DNA from: Tenericutes bacterium HGW-Tenericutes-1
Lineage (GTDB): Bacteria > Bacillota_I > Bacilli_A > Izemoplasmatales > Hujiaoplasmataceae
Assembly (NCBI GenBank): GCA_002839155.1
Contig: PGXM01000001.1
Span: 62,001 to 126,000 of the forward strand
Direction of reading: 5' to 3'
DNA: 64,000 nucleotides
The translations under genes and the position numbers were made by a program. This document shows positions 43,518 to 52,665 of this stretch, piece after piece (the stretch's first letter is position 1; every line of letters starts with the position of its first letter). The notes under the pieces are model-generated. The model did no database searches, was not told where the DNA came from, and was given only the letters and a program-made list of their open reading frames with translations.

Positions 43518-46500
43518 ATGAACCGCACTCATCGTTTTGAGAATCAACGCTTTATCATTGAAAATTATGACCGTCAAAAACCCTTTTCGAGCTTCCTACC
43601 AGGATTAGCGGGTGTTCGTGGCGTTCCGCTATGGAGTTTTTACGTTAACCGTGGTCAAGGTATATCAAGTTTTGGATTAAGAGATAAAAATGGAGCTATT
43701 TTAGAGTTTTACCCCGCTAATTTAGCGTACCTTTATGTCTCAAAAATTGGTTTTAGAACATTTGTGAAAGTGAATGGAACGGTAACTGAATGTTTTAAAC
43801 CCGAGGATGAAACGCCAATTAGAAGAATGGAAATTGGTCAAAGCGAGTTTTCACTCGTTGAAAACAATCCTTTGACGAATTTAGAAACAAAAGTCACATA
43901 TTATGGCTTGCCTAATGAACCCGTTGCTGGATTAGTTAGAATGGTCGATATCACCAATCATAGCGACCAAAGTGTTGATTTAGAAGTCTTAGACGGCATT
44001 AGCCAAATATTACCTTCAGGCATCGACTACGGCGGATATAAAGCAATTTCTAACTTGTTAAGAAGTTGGATGAATGTTGAAAACTTAGAGCGTAAAATCG
44101 CTTTTTATAAACTTCGTTCTTCAACCGGCGATGAAGCCGAAATGAAAGTCACGAAGGATGGTAATTTCTATTTATCGTTTGTGAATGATACATTGACCAC
44201 TCCAATTGCGGATATGGATTTAGTGTATGGCTATGATACGAGCATGAATCATGCGGCGAATTTTTCCTCAATGGGCATTGATACATTAGTCAAACAACCG
44301 CAAGTCACCGAGAATAAAGTTCCTTGTGGCTTTACGCCGGTTAAAATCACGTTAAAACCGAATGAAACGGTTAAAATTAGAACGATGATTGGGTATACCC
44401 ATGACATTGAAACCATTAATGGATTAGCTTCTTCATTTGGAAAATCTGAGTATTTCGAGAAAAAAAGAAATGAAGCACAAGCTGAAATCGATTTATTACT
44501 TCAAGATGTCACCGTTAAAACAGCCAATCCTTTGTTTGATGAATACATCAGACAAAATTATTTGGATAACCTCTTAAGAGGCGGTTACCCGATGACCATT
44601 GAAGCGAAAAAAGAGAAATTTGTTTATTATCTCTATAGCCGTAAACATGGAGATCTAGAAAGAGATTATAACTTCTTTTCCATCGCTCCAGAATATTATT
44701 CTCAAGGCAATGGTAATTTTAGAGACGTTTGTCAAAACCGTAGAAGCGATGTGTTATTTCATCCTGAAACCGGGGATTATAATATCAGAGTGTTTGGTTC
44801 ATTGATTCAAGCCGATGGTTACAATCCGCTTTCAATCAATGGATCAACCTTTGAAATCGATAGTAAATCAAAAATTAAAGAAATTGTTTCGAGTACCCTA
44901 TTAAATGATGATGGAACCATTGAAAAACTCTTGTCAGGAAAATTCACACCGGGTTCAATCATTAACACCATGGCTAGTAAAAATATTCGTACCAATCTTT
45001 CCGATATGGAATTATTTGAAACGATTTTAAGCCATGCCAAACAAAATTCAGAGGCGAGTTTTGGCGAAGGTTACTGGGTTGACCACTGGACTTATATTTT
45101 AGATTTAGTTGAAAATTACTTATCGGTATTTCCTGAAAAGGCCGAAGAATTACTTTATAAAAACCATGAGTACCGTTATTTCGATAGTCCAGTGAGTGTC
45201 TATCCAAGAAATGAAAAATATGTGCTAGATAAATCAGGTGTCGTTCATCAATATGGAGCATTAAGACATCCGGACCATGATAAAATTCATAAGTGCAAAC
45301 TAAATGAACATGGCACGAACTGGTTAAAATCAACCAAAGGCGAATTATTGACCACCAATTTAGCATCAAAATTATTCTTACTGGCCTTTAATAAATTCGC
45401 TTTATTAGACCCTGAAGGTTTAGGCGTTGAAATGGAAGCAAACAAACCAGGTTGGAATGATGCGATGAACGGATTACCAGGCATCTTCGCATCAGGCGTC
45501 AGTGAAACCATTGAATTAGCGAGATTAGTGAGATTCTTAAATAACGCTCCTTTATTAGGTGATTTGGAATTACCAATTGAATTCTTAGACTTCATGCACC
45601 AAGCAGATCAAATTACATCAACGAATCATTTTGATTATTGGGATCAAATGTCTACTGCAAGAGAAACATACCGCGAAAAGATTCGTTTTGGTTCGATTGG
45701 AACCAGTGTCATTAGTGCAGCGAGCATTAAAGGTCTCTTAGAAAAAATGAGAAAGCATTTAGATATCGCGATTGACCGTATTTACCAAATTGGCGATGGC
45801 ATTGTCCCAACGTATCTTTATTACCACGCAACCAAATTTGATGTCTTAAAAGATGCATCAGGCAAAGACATCATCGGACATTACGGATTACCTCTCGTCA
45901 AAGTTCATGAATTTAAATTAGATAAATTACCGAATTTCTTAGAAGCCCCAGCACGTTTCTTAAAATATAGCGTCGACGTTCATAAAAACAGAGCGATGAT
46001 TGCGAAGATTAAAACCACAGGGATTTATGACGATGTCTTAAAGATGTATAAAACCAGCGATGATTTAGATGCGTATGGTTTTGAAATTGGCAGAATAAGA
46101 GCTTTCACCAAAGGTTGGTTAGAAAGAGAAGCGAATTTTTTACATATGACCTATAAGTATTTACTTGGCATATTAAAATCAGGGAATTACGATTTGTTCT
46201 TTGAAGAAGCAAAAGATAACTTAGTTTGTAACTTAGATCCTTTAAAATATGGACGTTCTACGTTAGAAAACTCTAGTTTCATCGCCACATCAAATAATCC
46301 AAACCCCCATTTACATGGACAAGGATTTGTGTCGAGATTATCGGGTTCGACAGCTGAAATGTTATCAATTTATACGGTGATGTTCTACGGCAAGAAAATG
46401 TTTAGTCTCAATGATGGTAAATTACAGTTACAATTAAAACCGATTCTTACAAAAGACTATTTCTTAGATGGCAAAGTATCTGTAACATTATTTAATCAAA

Positions 46501-46676
46501 CCGTCACGTATTTGAACCCAACGAATAAAGACACGTATGAATTAAAACCTGTGAGCTATCGCTTGAAAAACAAAGGCTTAGAAGATGTTTTCATTACAGG
46601 AGAGTATTTACCAGAAGTTGCGGCTAAACGCGTCAGAAACGGCGAATTTGAGCAAATTGAGGTTGTTTTAAAATAA
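43518..46676 (+). CDS. Large GH94-clan-like glycoside phosphorylase (beta-glucan/oligosaccharide)
   Basis: A 1052-residue cytoplasmic protein. The N-terminal roughly 330 residues form a beta-rich domain, and the middle carries an (alpha/alpha)6 barrel. The segment KPGWNDAMNGLPG (about residues 643-655) matches the WND catalytic-acid motif of GH94-type phosphorylases, with Asp648 as the likely general acid. The length exceeds ordinary cellobiose phosphorylase (about 800) and fits the larger related families (GH149, GH161) that phosphorolyse beta-1,3-gluco-oligosaccharides. Such enzymes yield alpha-glucose-1-phosphate, which would feed glycogen synthesis through glgC in this window. Family placement is by motif and size; the linkage is not proven. 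AGAGAGG precedes the ATG and a terminator follows. Confidence 0.68.
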   Translation: MNRTHRFENQRFIIENYDRQKPFSSFLPGLAGVRGVPLWSFYVNRGQGISSFGLRDKNGAILEFYPANLAYLYVSKIGFRTFVKVNGTVTECFKPEDETPIRRMEIGQSEFSLVENNPLTNLETKVTYYGLPNEPVAGLVRMVDITNHSDQSVDLEVLDGISQILPSGIDYGGYKAISNLLRSWMNVENLERKIAFYKLRSSTGDEAEMKVTKDGNFYLSFVNDTLTTPIADMDLVYGYDTSMNHAANFSSMGIDTLVKQPQVTENKVPCGFTPVKITLKPNETVKIRTMIGYTHDIETINGLASSFGKSEYFEKKRNEAQAEIDLLLQDVTVKTANPLFDEYIRQNYLDNLLRGGYPMTIEAKKEKFVYYLYSRKHGDLERDYNFFSIAPEYYSQGNGNFRDVCQNRRSDVLFHPETGDYNIRVFGSLIQADGYNPLSINGSTFEIDSKSKIKEIVSSTLLNDDGTIEKLLSGKFTPGSIINTMASKNIRTNLSDMELFETILSHAKQNSEASFGEGYWVDHWTYILDLVENYLSVFPEKAEELLYKNHEYRYFDSPVSVYPRNEKYVLDKSGVVHQYGALRHPDHDKIHKCKLNEHGTNWLKSTKGELLTTNLASKLFLLAFNKFALLDPEGLGVEMEANKPGWNDAMNGLPGIFASGVSETIELARLVRFLNNAPLLGDLELPIEFLDFMHQADQITSTNHFDYWDQMSTARETYREKIRFGSIGTSVISAASIKGLLEKMRKHLDIAIDRIYQIGDGIVPTYLYYHATKFDVLKDASGKDIIGHYGLPLVKVHEFKLDKLPNFLEAPARFLKYSVDVHKNRAMIAKIKTTGIYDDVLKMYKTSDDLDAYGFEIGRIRAFTKGWLEREANFLHMTYKYLLGILKSGNYDLFFEEAKDNLVCNLDPLKYGRSTLENSSFIATSNNPNPHLHGQGFVSRLSGSTAEMLSIYTVMFYGKKMFSLNDGKLQLQLKPILTKDYFLDGKVSVTLFNQTVTYLNPTNKDTYELKPVSYRLKNKGLEDVFITGEYLPEVAAKRVRNGEFEQIEVVLK

Positions 46677-46680
46677 GTTG

Positions 46681-46712
46681 AAGCTATCGTCTACGGACGA
46701 TGGCTTTTTTAT
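46681..46712 (+). terminator. Intrinsic terminator after the phosphorylase-like gene
   Basis: AAGCTATCGTC pairs with GACGATGGCTT around TACG, followed by T-rich sequence. Confidence 0.88.
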
Positions 46713-46761
46713 TAAAAACAATGATAAAAAACATTCTTCTATCTCAATGATTAAAATATTA

Positions 46762-46821
46762 ATCGCTAATATATTCGCAATGGAAGGAAATAAACCAGGT
46801 TATCGCTAAAATATGAGCGAT
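46762..46821 (+). repeat. Repeated ATCGCTAA motifs upstream of galK, possible operators
   Basis: ATCGCTAA occurs at 46762-46769 and again at 46802-46809, 40 bases apart (about four helical turns). The second copy is part of the inverted repeat ATCGCT-N8-AGCGAT (46802-46821). They lie 30-90 bases before the galK promoter. A regulator-binding role is inference. Confidence 0.35.
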
Positions 46822-46850
46822 GATTGAACTTTTTTGATATACTTCGCTTG

Positions 46851-46879
46851 TTGTCAAAAACACCCTTTTGGTATATAAT
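46851..46879 (+). promoter_or_regulatory. Promoter of galK
   Basis: TTGTCA (46851-46856), 17-base spacer, TATAAT (46874-46879). Confidence 0.78.
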
Positions 46880-46902
46880 CTTTAGTTGATTGGAGTGATA
46901 CC

Positions 46903-48066
46903 ATGAAAGCAAAATTAATCGGCTTATTTATCAAACATTATGGCCATCAACCGAATATAAGAACTTTTTTTTCACCGGGCAGAGTCAATCTCATCGGTGA
47001 ACATACCGACTATAATGGCGGCTTTGTTTTTCCTACCGCATTATCAATTGGCAATTATGGGGCAATTGCATTAAGAAGTGATTCCTTAATTCGCCTATAT
47101 TCAGAGAATTTTCCACAGTACGGTATCATTGAAGTTCAGTTAAATAATCTATTGTATAACCCATCACATAATTGGTCAAATTATGTCAAAGGCGTCATTT
47201 TAGAAATAATCAATCAAGGCTATCCTATTAACCAAGGTTTTGATTTGATAGTCTATGGCGATTTGCCGAATAGTTCAGGGTTATCAAGTTCTGCGTCGAT
47301 TGAACTTTTGATAGCGGTGATGATGAATGATCTATTTAAACTCAAGATCAATCGTCCTGATTTGGCTGTTTTGTGTAAAAAGGTTGAAAACGAGTATATT
47401 GGCGTGAACTGTGGTATCATGGACCAGTTCGTCATTGCGAATGGGGTTAAAGATCATGCGTTATTGCTTGATTGTCATACATTAGAATTTTCGAAAGTTC
47501 CGCTTGATTTAGGAGAATACAAAATTGTTATATGCAATTCAAAAGTCAAACGTGGACTCGTTGATTCAAAATACAATGAACGAAGAAATGAATGTGAAAC
47601 GAGTTTAAAAATCTTTCAAAAGCATTTACCGATTACTAACTTATGCGATATGACCCAAAGTCAATTTGATACCTATAAATGCGAACTACCAAATGACGTC
47701 TTGTTAAAAAGAAGTCGTCATGCGGTGACTGAGAATTTAAGAGCGATTGCGGCCGTCAAACAATTAAAAGAAAATGATATCTTAGCTTTTGGGAAAGCGA
47801 TCAATCAATCGCACATTTCTTTAAGAGATGATTATGAAGTGTCATGTAAGGAACTTGATACGTTAGTCGAGTTAGCTTTACAAAACGGTTCGATTGGATC
47901 GAGAATGACTGGTGCAGGGTTTGGTGGTTGTACGGTCAATCTAGTGAAAGAAACAAACTTAGAGCATTTTACAAACGCAGTATTAAAAGGATATGAAGCA
48001 ACCTATGCACTTCAAGGCGAAGTGTATGTTGCGATGCCATCGGATGGAACAAAGGAGATCAAATGA
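46903..48066 (+). CDS. galK: Galactokinase
   Basis: GalK phosphorylates galactose at C1, the first step of the Leloir pathway. The 387-residue GHMP kinase has the galactokinase signature GRVNLIGEHTDYNGGFVFP (about residues 27-45), the ATP-binding GDLPNSSGLSSSAS motif (about 123-136), the catalytic Asp in GIMDQF (about 171-176) and the C-terminal SRMTGAGFGGCTVN motif (about 332-345). The length is typical. No galT or galE lies beside it. Instead the stop overlaps the start of an unrelated membrane-protein gene by four bases (ATGA), coupling their translation. Confidence 0.96.
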   Translation: MKAKLIGLFIKHYGHQPNIRTFFSPGRVNLIGEHTDYNGGFVFPTALSIGNYGAIALRSDSLIRLYSENFPQYGIIEVQLNNLLYNPSHNWSNYVKGVILEIINQGYPINQGFDLIVYGDLPNSSGLSSSASIELLIAVMMNDLFKLKINRPDLAVLCKKVENEYIGVNCGIMDQFVIANGVKDHALLLDCHTLEFSKVPLDLGEYKIVICNSKVKRGLVDSKYNERRNECETSLKIFQKHLPITNLCDMTQSQFDTYKCELPNDVLLKRSRHAVTENLRAIAAVKQLKENDILAFGKAINQSHISLRDDYEVSCKELDTLVELALQNGSIGSRMTGAGFGGCTVNLVKETNLEHFTNAVLKGYEATYALQGEVYVAMPSDGTKEIK

Positions 48067-49364
48067 ATTCAAAATCTAAAAATATTAAAACGATTTTAGT
48101 AACGTTATTGATTGAAGTCATCCTCGCAGCGGTTTTAACGCTTGCGACCGTTTTAGTGGTGGGTTATATCATCGTCAATTTAGAAACATTTACCAACTTA
48201 AGTTTTGTGAATTATGCTTACAGGTGGGAAAAGTTTTGGATATTTATTTTTTACCTAAGTGATTTGTTATTCTATTTCATAATTTCATTGATATTTATCG
48301 AACTCATCTTGTTTGTCTTACGAAAAATGATTTTGACAGGTATCAAAGCTGTCGAAACCATTAAAAACGTTGAATTCGTCAAAGCGCAAGAAATCGTCAA
48401 ATCAATTTCACTCATCTCGATTTTTAAAGCGATGAAGATTAATACACCGAAACGCAGTATCATTGCGTATGTGGTTTTAATGGCCGTGGTGTTTGGTTCG
48501 GGATGGATTGCGAAAACAGTGTTAAAAGCCAATGATTCATTGGTCTACCGTTCTTATGAAATCATCAATTTATATAACGAGGAACAAACCATCGATTTTA
48601 AAGATGAATTAACCGATGATCAACGCTATCAACTCTTGATTGATACCGACGTTGCGAACATTCATCTTTATACCGTCTCAAGTACGACAGATGCTAAATT
48701 TTATTTTCTCTATGACACCGAAGCTCAAAAACAAGCTTATACCATTGATATCGATGAAGAGCTGAATATTATCACAATTGTTTTAGATCAAAATTTGGTG
48801 AGTTACGAAAAGTATGTCGACCCAGTCTTACCTTCAATCGAAATCTATTTACCAAGTACGATAAAAATTGATTTAATCGATGTTTCGATTTCGACCTATG
48901 GTTCACTCACCATGGAGTATGTAACGTTTGGTGATTTAGTGGTGGATAGTCATCACGCTGATTTAACGATTACGGGTGAAGGGGTTAGAGTCAATTCAAT
49001 TGATATCAATCAATATGAAGGGGAATTACAATTAATCATCGACCATTCGGACGATGTGACATTAGTCCTTGATCAGGTAAAATCAAGCATCCGTTTAAAT
49101 CTTGTTGATAATAATCTTCTTGTTCACAGTATTTATACTGACTTATTCATCTATCAAACCGATGCTTTATCCATTGATATCACTTCGCTTGATAGTTCAC
49201 TTGAATTAAGAGAAGTCGTTGGTGATAGTGTCACAATGGATTTAGAGGCAAGTCAGCTTTTATATGTGAATTCCTCAGGCAATAATTCGACCGTAGCGAC
49301 GATTGTTTCGAATAATAGTGTATTGACACTCAGAGGTGTTACAAATGATCAGGATAGCGAATAA
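48063..49364 (+). CDS. Membrane protein with C-terminal repetitive beta domain (DUF4097-like)
   Basis: A 433-residue protein. Three membrane helices lie in the N-terminal half (about residues 10-38, 56-90 and 137-157), and after the third comes an extracytoplasmic beta-rich domain of about 260 residues (about 170-430). Its short strand-turn repeats (for example SISTYGSLTMEYVTFGDLVVDSHHADLTI-like units) resemble the adhesin-like beta-helix of DUF4097. The function is unknown. It is translationally coupled to galK at its start and overlaps the acetyltransferase gene by 20 bases at its end, so all three genes form an operon without an obvious common purpose. Confidence 0.65.
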   Translation: MNSKSKNIKTILVTLLIEVILAAVLTLATVLVVGYIIVNLETFTNLSFVNYAYRWEKFWIFIFYLSDLLFYFIISLIFIELILFVLRKMILTGIKAVETIKNVEFVKAQEIVKSISLISIFKAMKINTPKRSIIAYVVLMAVVFGSGWIAKTVLKANDSLVYRSYEIINLYNEEQTIDFKDELTDDQRYQLLIDTDVANIHLYTVSSTTDAKFYFLYDTEAQKQAYTIDIDEELNIITIVLDQNLVSYEKYVDPVLPSIEIYLPSTIKIDLIDVSISTYGSLTMEYVTFGDLVVDSHHADLTITGEGVRVNSIDINQYEGELQLIIDHSDDVTLVLDQVKSSIRLNLVDNNLLVHSIYTDLFIYQTDALSIDITSLDSSLELREVVGDSVTMDLEASQLLYVNSSGNNSTVATIVSNNSVLTLRGVTNDQDSE

Positions 49365-49824
49365 TGACGATTTATTGACACTTTCACGGTATGCAAGGAT
49401 TGTCGCAAGCGAATTACACGCAAGTGGCGTCAATCAGTGGAGTAAGACTTACCCTGATTATCCCGATTTCGAAAAGGATTTATTGCGGGATGCTTTATTT
49501 GTCATTGAATTGGAAGGTCAAGTGGTGGGTTCAATCTCCGTTTTGCCTGAAAATGATCCTTATTACCGATTGTTAGCATGGAAAGGGTATAAGGCATTAG
49601 TGGTTCACCGTTTAATGGTATTACCGGAGTATAGAAGACATAAACTAGGAACAACCCTCTTTAACTTTGCCATTGATAAAGCTAAATACGAAGGCTATGA
49701 TTCAATTAAAGTTGATACGCATCCTGATAATATTAGAATGCAAAATTTGATTCTTTCAGTCGGATTTAAAGAAGTCGGATATATGCCAGGATTTAACCGG
49801 ATTGGTTATGAAATTAAATTTTAA
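49345..49824 (+). CDS. GNAT-family N-acetyltransferase
   Basis: The 159-residue protein has the GNAT acetyl-CoA-binding motif LMVLPEYRRHKLGTTLFNFA (about residues 90-109) followed by DSIKVDTHPDNIRMQNLILSVGF (about 117-139). These are motifs A and B typical of the RimI-like group that act on amines of proteins or small molecules. I start it at the ATG at 49345, seven bases after GAGGTG, within the end of the upstream membrane-protein gene. Substrate unknown. A terminator follows. Confidence 0.88.
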   Translation: MIRIANNDDLLTLSRYARIVASELHASGVNQWSKTYPDYPDFEKDLLRDALFVIELEGQVVGSISVLPENDPYYRLLAWKGYKALVVHRLMVLPEYRRHKLGTTLFNFAIDKAKYEGYDSIKVDTHPDNIRMQNLILSVGFKEVGYMPGFNRIGYEIKF

Positions 49825-49836
49825 ATCGAAGCAATG

Positions 49837-49866
49837 AAGAAAGTCGATTTTGGCTTTCTTTTTTTA
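49837..49866 (+). terminator. Intrinsic terminator after the acetyltransferase
   Basis: AAGAAAGTC pairs with GGCTTTCTT around GATTTT (one T-G pair), followed by a T-run. Confidence 0.83.
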
Positions 49867-49919
49867 CGGAATATGATGAATATATGATATAATGTTACGT
49901 ATGAAATGGATGTGGTCTG

Positions 49920-51203
49920 ATGTTTGTCGATGAGGTTAAAATTGTAGTTAAATCAGGAAAAGGTGGAAACGGTGCTTTAGCGTTCCGCCATGAAAAATAT
50001 ATGGAGTATGGAGGACCTTCTGGCGGCGACGGCGGTAAAGGTGGATCCATTGTTTTTGTCGTTGACGAAGGGATGACTACGCTCGTTGATTTAAAATATC
50101 GTAAACACATTTTCGCCAGAGCCGGCGAAGATGGTGGTCAAAAAAATATGCATGGCGCAGACGCTGAAGATATTATCGTTCATGTTCCATTAGGAACGAT
50201 GGTTTTTGAAAATACTTCAGGTAACCTTATTTGCGATTTAACGCATAAAGATGACCGGTACGTGATTGCCAAAGGTGGTAAAGGCGGCAGGGGTAATGCA
50301 AGATTTGCGACCTCAAGAAACCAAGCTCCGCAAATTCAAGAAAATGGCGAACCAGCAGTGACGTTAGAAATTAGAGTTGAATTAAAATTACTCGCTGATG
50401 TTGGATTAGTAGGATTCCCTTCGGTGGGCAAATCAACGTTAATCAGCGTTGTTTCTTCAGCGAAACCTAAAATCGCTGATTATCCGTTTACAACGTTGGT
50501 CCCTTCTTTAGGCGTCGTAGAAATCGATGGCGTGAAGAGTTTCGTCATGGCGGATTTACCTGGCATTATTGAAGGCGCATCACAAGGATTGGGGTTAGGC
50601 CTTCAATTCTTAAGACATATCGAAAGAACACGCGTTATCGTCCATCTAATCGATATGGCAGCGACCCATGGTAGAGATCCTTACGAGGATTATTTAACCA
50701 TCAATAAAGAATTAAGCGAATATAAAATGTTATTAGCGAAAAGACCGCAAATCGTGGTTGCGAATAAAATGGATTTACCAGAAGCAAAAGAGAACTTGAA
50801 AGTCTTCAAAGAAAAAATTGGAAATGAGATAGAAGTCTTTGAAATTGCGGCGATTACCAAAGCCGGTGTCAAAGAATTGATGTTAAAAATTGCGGAAGTC
50901 TTGTCAAAAGCAAAACTCGTCGACATTTACGAAGAAGATGAAAAAGAAGATGAAGTTGTCTATCGTTACGAACCAAAAGATAAAGAATTTAATATCGTCA
51001 ATATCAATGAAACAACTTATTCGGTTGAAGGTAACTTGATTGTAAGATTATTACAGATGACGAATTTTGGTAGTGAAGAATCAATTAAACAACTCGCAAG
51101 ACGGATGAGACGTTATGGCGTGGATGATAAACTTCGTGAAGTAGGCGCTAAAAATGGAGATACAATTCGAATCGGAGAGTTTGAGTTTGAATTCGTCGAC
51201 TAA
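49920..51203 (+). CDS. obgE: Obg/CgtA GTPase
   Basis: Obg is an essential GTPase that helps large-subunit ribosome maturation and responds to stress. The 427-residue protein has all three domains. The N-terminal Gly-rich Obg fold (about residues 1-158) includes GGPSGGDGGKGGSIVF. The G domain has G1 GFPSVGKST (about 167-175), G3 DLPGI and G4 NKMD. The C-terminal OCT domain (about 345-427), ending in GDTIRIGEFEFEF, is the form found in Bacillota. It starts with ATG soon after a TATAAT. The next gene overlaps its last 17 bases. Confidence 0.96.
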   Translation: MFVDEVKIVVKSGKGGNGALAFRHEKYMEYGGPSGGDGGKGGSIVFVVDEGMTTLVDLKYRKHIFARAGEDGGQKNMHGADAEDIIVHVPLGTMVFENTSGNLICDLTHKDDRYVIAKGGKGGRGNARFATSRNQAPQIQENGEPAVTLEIRVELKLLADVGLVGFPSVGKSTLISVVSSAKPKIADYPFTTLVPSLGVVEIDGVKSFVMADLPGIIEGASQGLGLGLQFLRHIERTRVIVHLIDMAATHGRDPYEDYLTINKELSEYKMLLAKRPQIVVANKMDLPEAKENLKVFKEKIGNEIEVFEIAAITKAGVKELMLKIAEVLSKAKLVDIYEEDEKEDEVVYRYEPKDKEFNIVNINETTYSVEGNLIVRLLQMTNFGSEESIKQLARRMRRYGVDDKLREVGAKNGDTIRIGEFEFEFVD

Positions 51204-51825
51204 TTGTCCCATCTGTGGAAACAAGCTTATAACAACGATTGCGGGCAGTATAACGCTTTTATATTGTAAAACCTGTGGATTATACTCAAAAGAAGAAAAA
51301 ACGTTTTTAAGCCCAATAGAAGAGTTTAATCGGTATGAGAAGCATAGCGCTCTCGTGGATGATCATTATGTCAGTATGATGACTAAGTTTGTTAGTGAAG
51401 CAATCTTACCTAATATCAAACAAGGAAATGCAATTGATTATGGTGCTGGTAAAACCGGAGTATTAAAACAAGTGTTAGAAACAAATGGTTTTATCTGTCA
51501 AAGCTATGATCCATATTTTGCGAATCATAGAGAAGTCCTTGAAGATAAATATGATTTAGTCGTCGCAACGGAAGTCGTGGAACATTTTCAAGCCATCATG
51601 ATCGAATGGGAAAAGATGGTTCATCTTGTAAAACAAAATGGATTCATGGCAATCATGACACAGTTTGCGAAGGATGACCTCGGTGATTGGTGGTATTTAA
51701 GAGATAGCACTCACTATCATTTTTACCAAGAAAGAACGTTTGACTATATCGCTAAAAGACTGGATTTAACTGTTGTTTTTAACGACAAAAAAAGTCAAGT
51801 CGTATTTCAAAAAAGCAGTCAGTAA
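51187..51825 (+). CDS. Class I SAM-dependent methyltransferase with N-terminal zinc-ribbon
   Basis: A roughly 212-residue protein. Two CxxC pairs near the N-terminus (CPICGN and CKTCGL, about 22 residues apart) form a putative zinc ribbon. It is followed by a methyltransferase domain with AIDYGAGKTG (motif I) and LVVATEVVEHF, typical of the Methyltransf_23-type enzymes. The C-terminal NDKKSQVVFQK ends the fold. The start is uncertain: the TTG at 51187 is seven bases after GGAGAG and overlaps the end of obgE, while an ATG at 51154 is in frame but lacks a good ribosome-binding site. Substrate unknown. Confidence 0.72.
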   Translation: MNSSTNCPICGNKLITTIAGSITLLYCKTCGLYSKEEKTFLSPIEEFNRYEKHSALVDDHYVSMMTKFVSEAILPNIKQGNAIDYGAGKTGVLKQVLETNGFICQSYDPYFANHREVLEDKYDLVVATEVVEHFQAIMIEWEKMVHLVKQNGFMAIMTQFAKDDLGDWWYLRDSTHYHFYQERTFDYIAKRLDLTVVFNDKKSQVVFQKSSQ

Positions 51826-52060
51826 AATCATAAATTTTCAAAAATACTTTGTGATGAAAATATGTTTTATATACGTTATTAATAAGATAATAAAATGTAA
51901 ATAAAATGATATTTATATGTGCAATTTCAATCGAAAAATTTTCACTTTTTCTAGGATTAAAAAATCACTTTTTAAGAGAAGAAGTTGAAAGAATTTTTAG
52001 GGCTGATATGGTGAATAACAGATGGGTATGATATAATATTATTTGAGGTGAAGAGAGTCT

Positions 52061-52615
52061 ATGTACAGTTACTTAAAAGGCGTTATTACAGAAGTTAAAG
52101 CCAACTACATTACCTTAGAAGTTCATGACGTTGGATACCATTTATTAACCCCGAATCCTTATTATTTTGAACTCCATCAAGAAGCAACTTTATATATCTA
52201 TCAAAAGGTTGCGGAAGACGAAATAAGCCTCTTCGGATTTCAATCCGCTGAAGCAAGAGATTTGTTTTTAAAACTGATTAGTGTCAATGGCATCGGACCC
52301 AAAAGCGCGAACGCCATTTTAGCCGCTGGATCAGTTGAAGATATCTCAACGGCGATTGAATCTGGCAATGCAAAGTTTCTTCAAAAATTTCCAGGTATCG
52401 GACCTAAAGCGTCGCAACAAATCATCTTGGATTTACAAGGTAAAATCGATCTCACTCCCGGAGTTGTGTTAACTGACAATTTGCAAGACGTCCAAGCTGC
52501 TTTAGAAGCTTTTGGTTATAACTCTAAAGAAATTAAAAAAGCCCTCGCTAAACTCGATCCAAAAAAACCAACGAACGAGTTAATCAAGGACGCTTTAAAA
52601 CAAATGTTAAAATAA
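52061..52615 (+). CDS. ruvA: Holliday junction branch-migration protein RuvA
   Basis: RuvA binds four-way DNA junctions and loads the RuvB motor. The 184-residue protein has an OB-fold N-terminus (MYSYLKGVITEV), the conserved LFLKLISVNGIGPKSANAIL helix-hairpin-helix (about residues 67-86) and the second hairpin LQKFPGIGPKASQQIILDL (about 106-124). A short C-terminal domain III (about 140-184) contacts RuvB. GAGGTGAAGAGAG precedes the ATG. A terminator follows directly, so ruvB, which usually comes next, is not in this operon or elsewhere in the window. Confidence 0.95.
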   Translation: MYSYLKGVITEVKANYITLEVHDVGYHLLTPNPYYFELHQEATLYIYQKVAEDEISLFGFQSAEARDLFLKLISVNGIGPKSANAILAAGSVEDISTAIESGNAKFLQKFPGIGPKASQQIILDLQGKIDLTPGVVLTDNLQDVQAALEAFGYNSKEIKKALAKLDPKKPTNELIKDALKQMLK

Positions 52616-52630
52616 GTTAATATTAATACA

Positions 52631-52665
52631 AAGGTTGCACGCGCGTACGTGCAACCTTTTTTTAT
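52631..52665. terminator. Bidirectional terminator between ruvA and ansA
   Basis: AAGGTTGCACG pairs with CGTGCAACCTT around a six-base loop, with a T-run on the plus strand. It lies between convergent genes. Confidence 0.9.
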
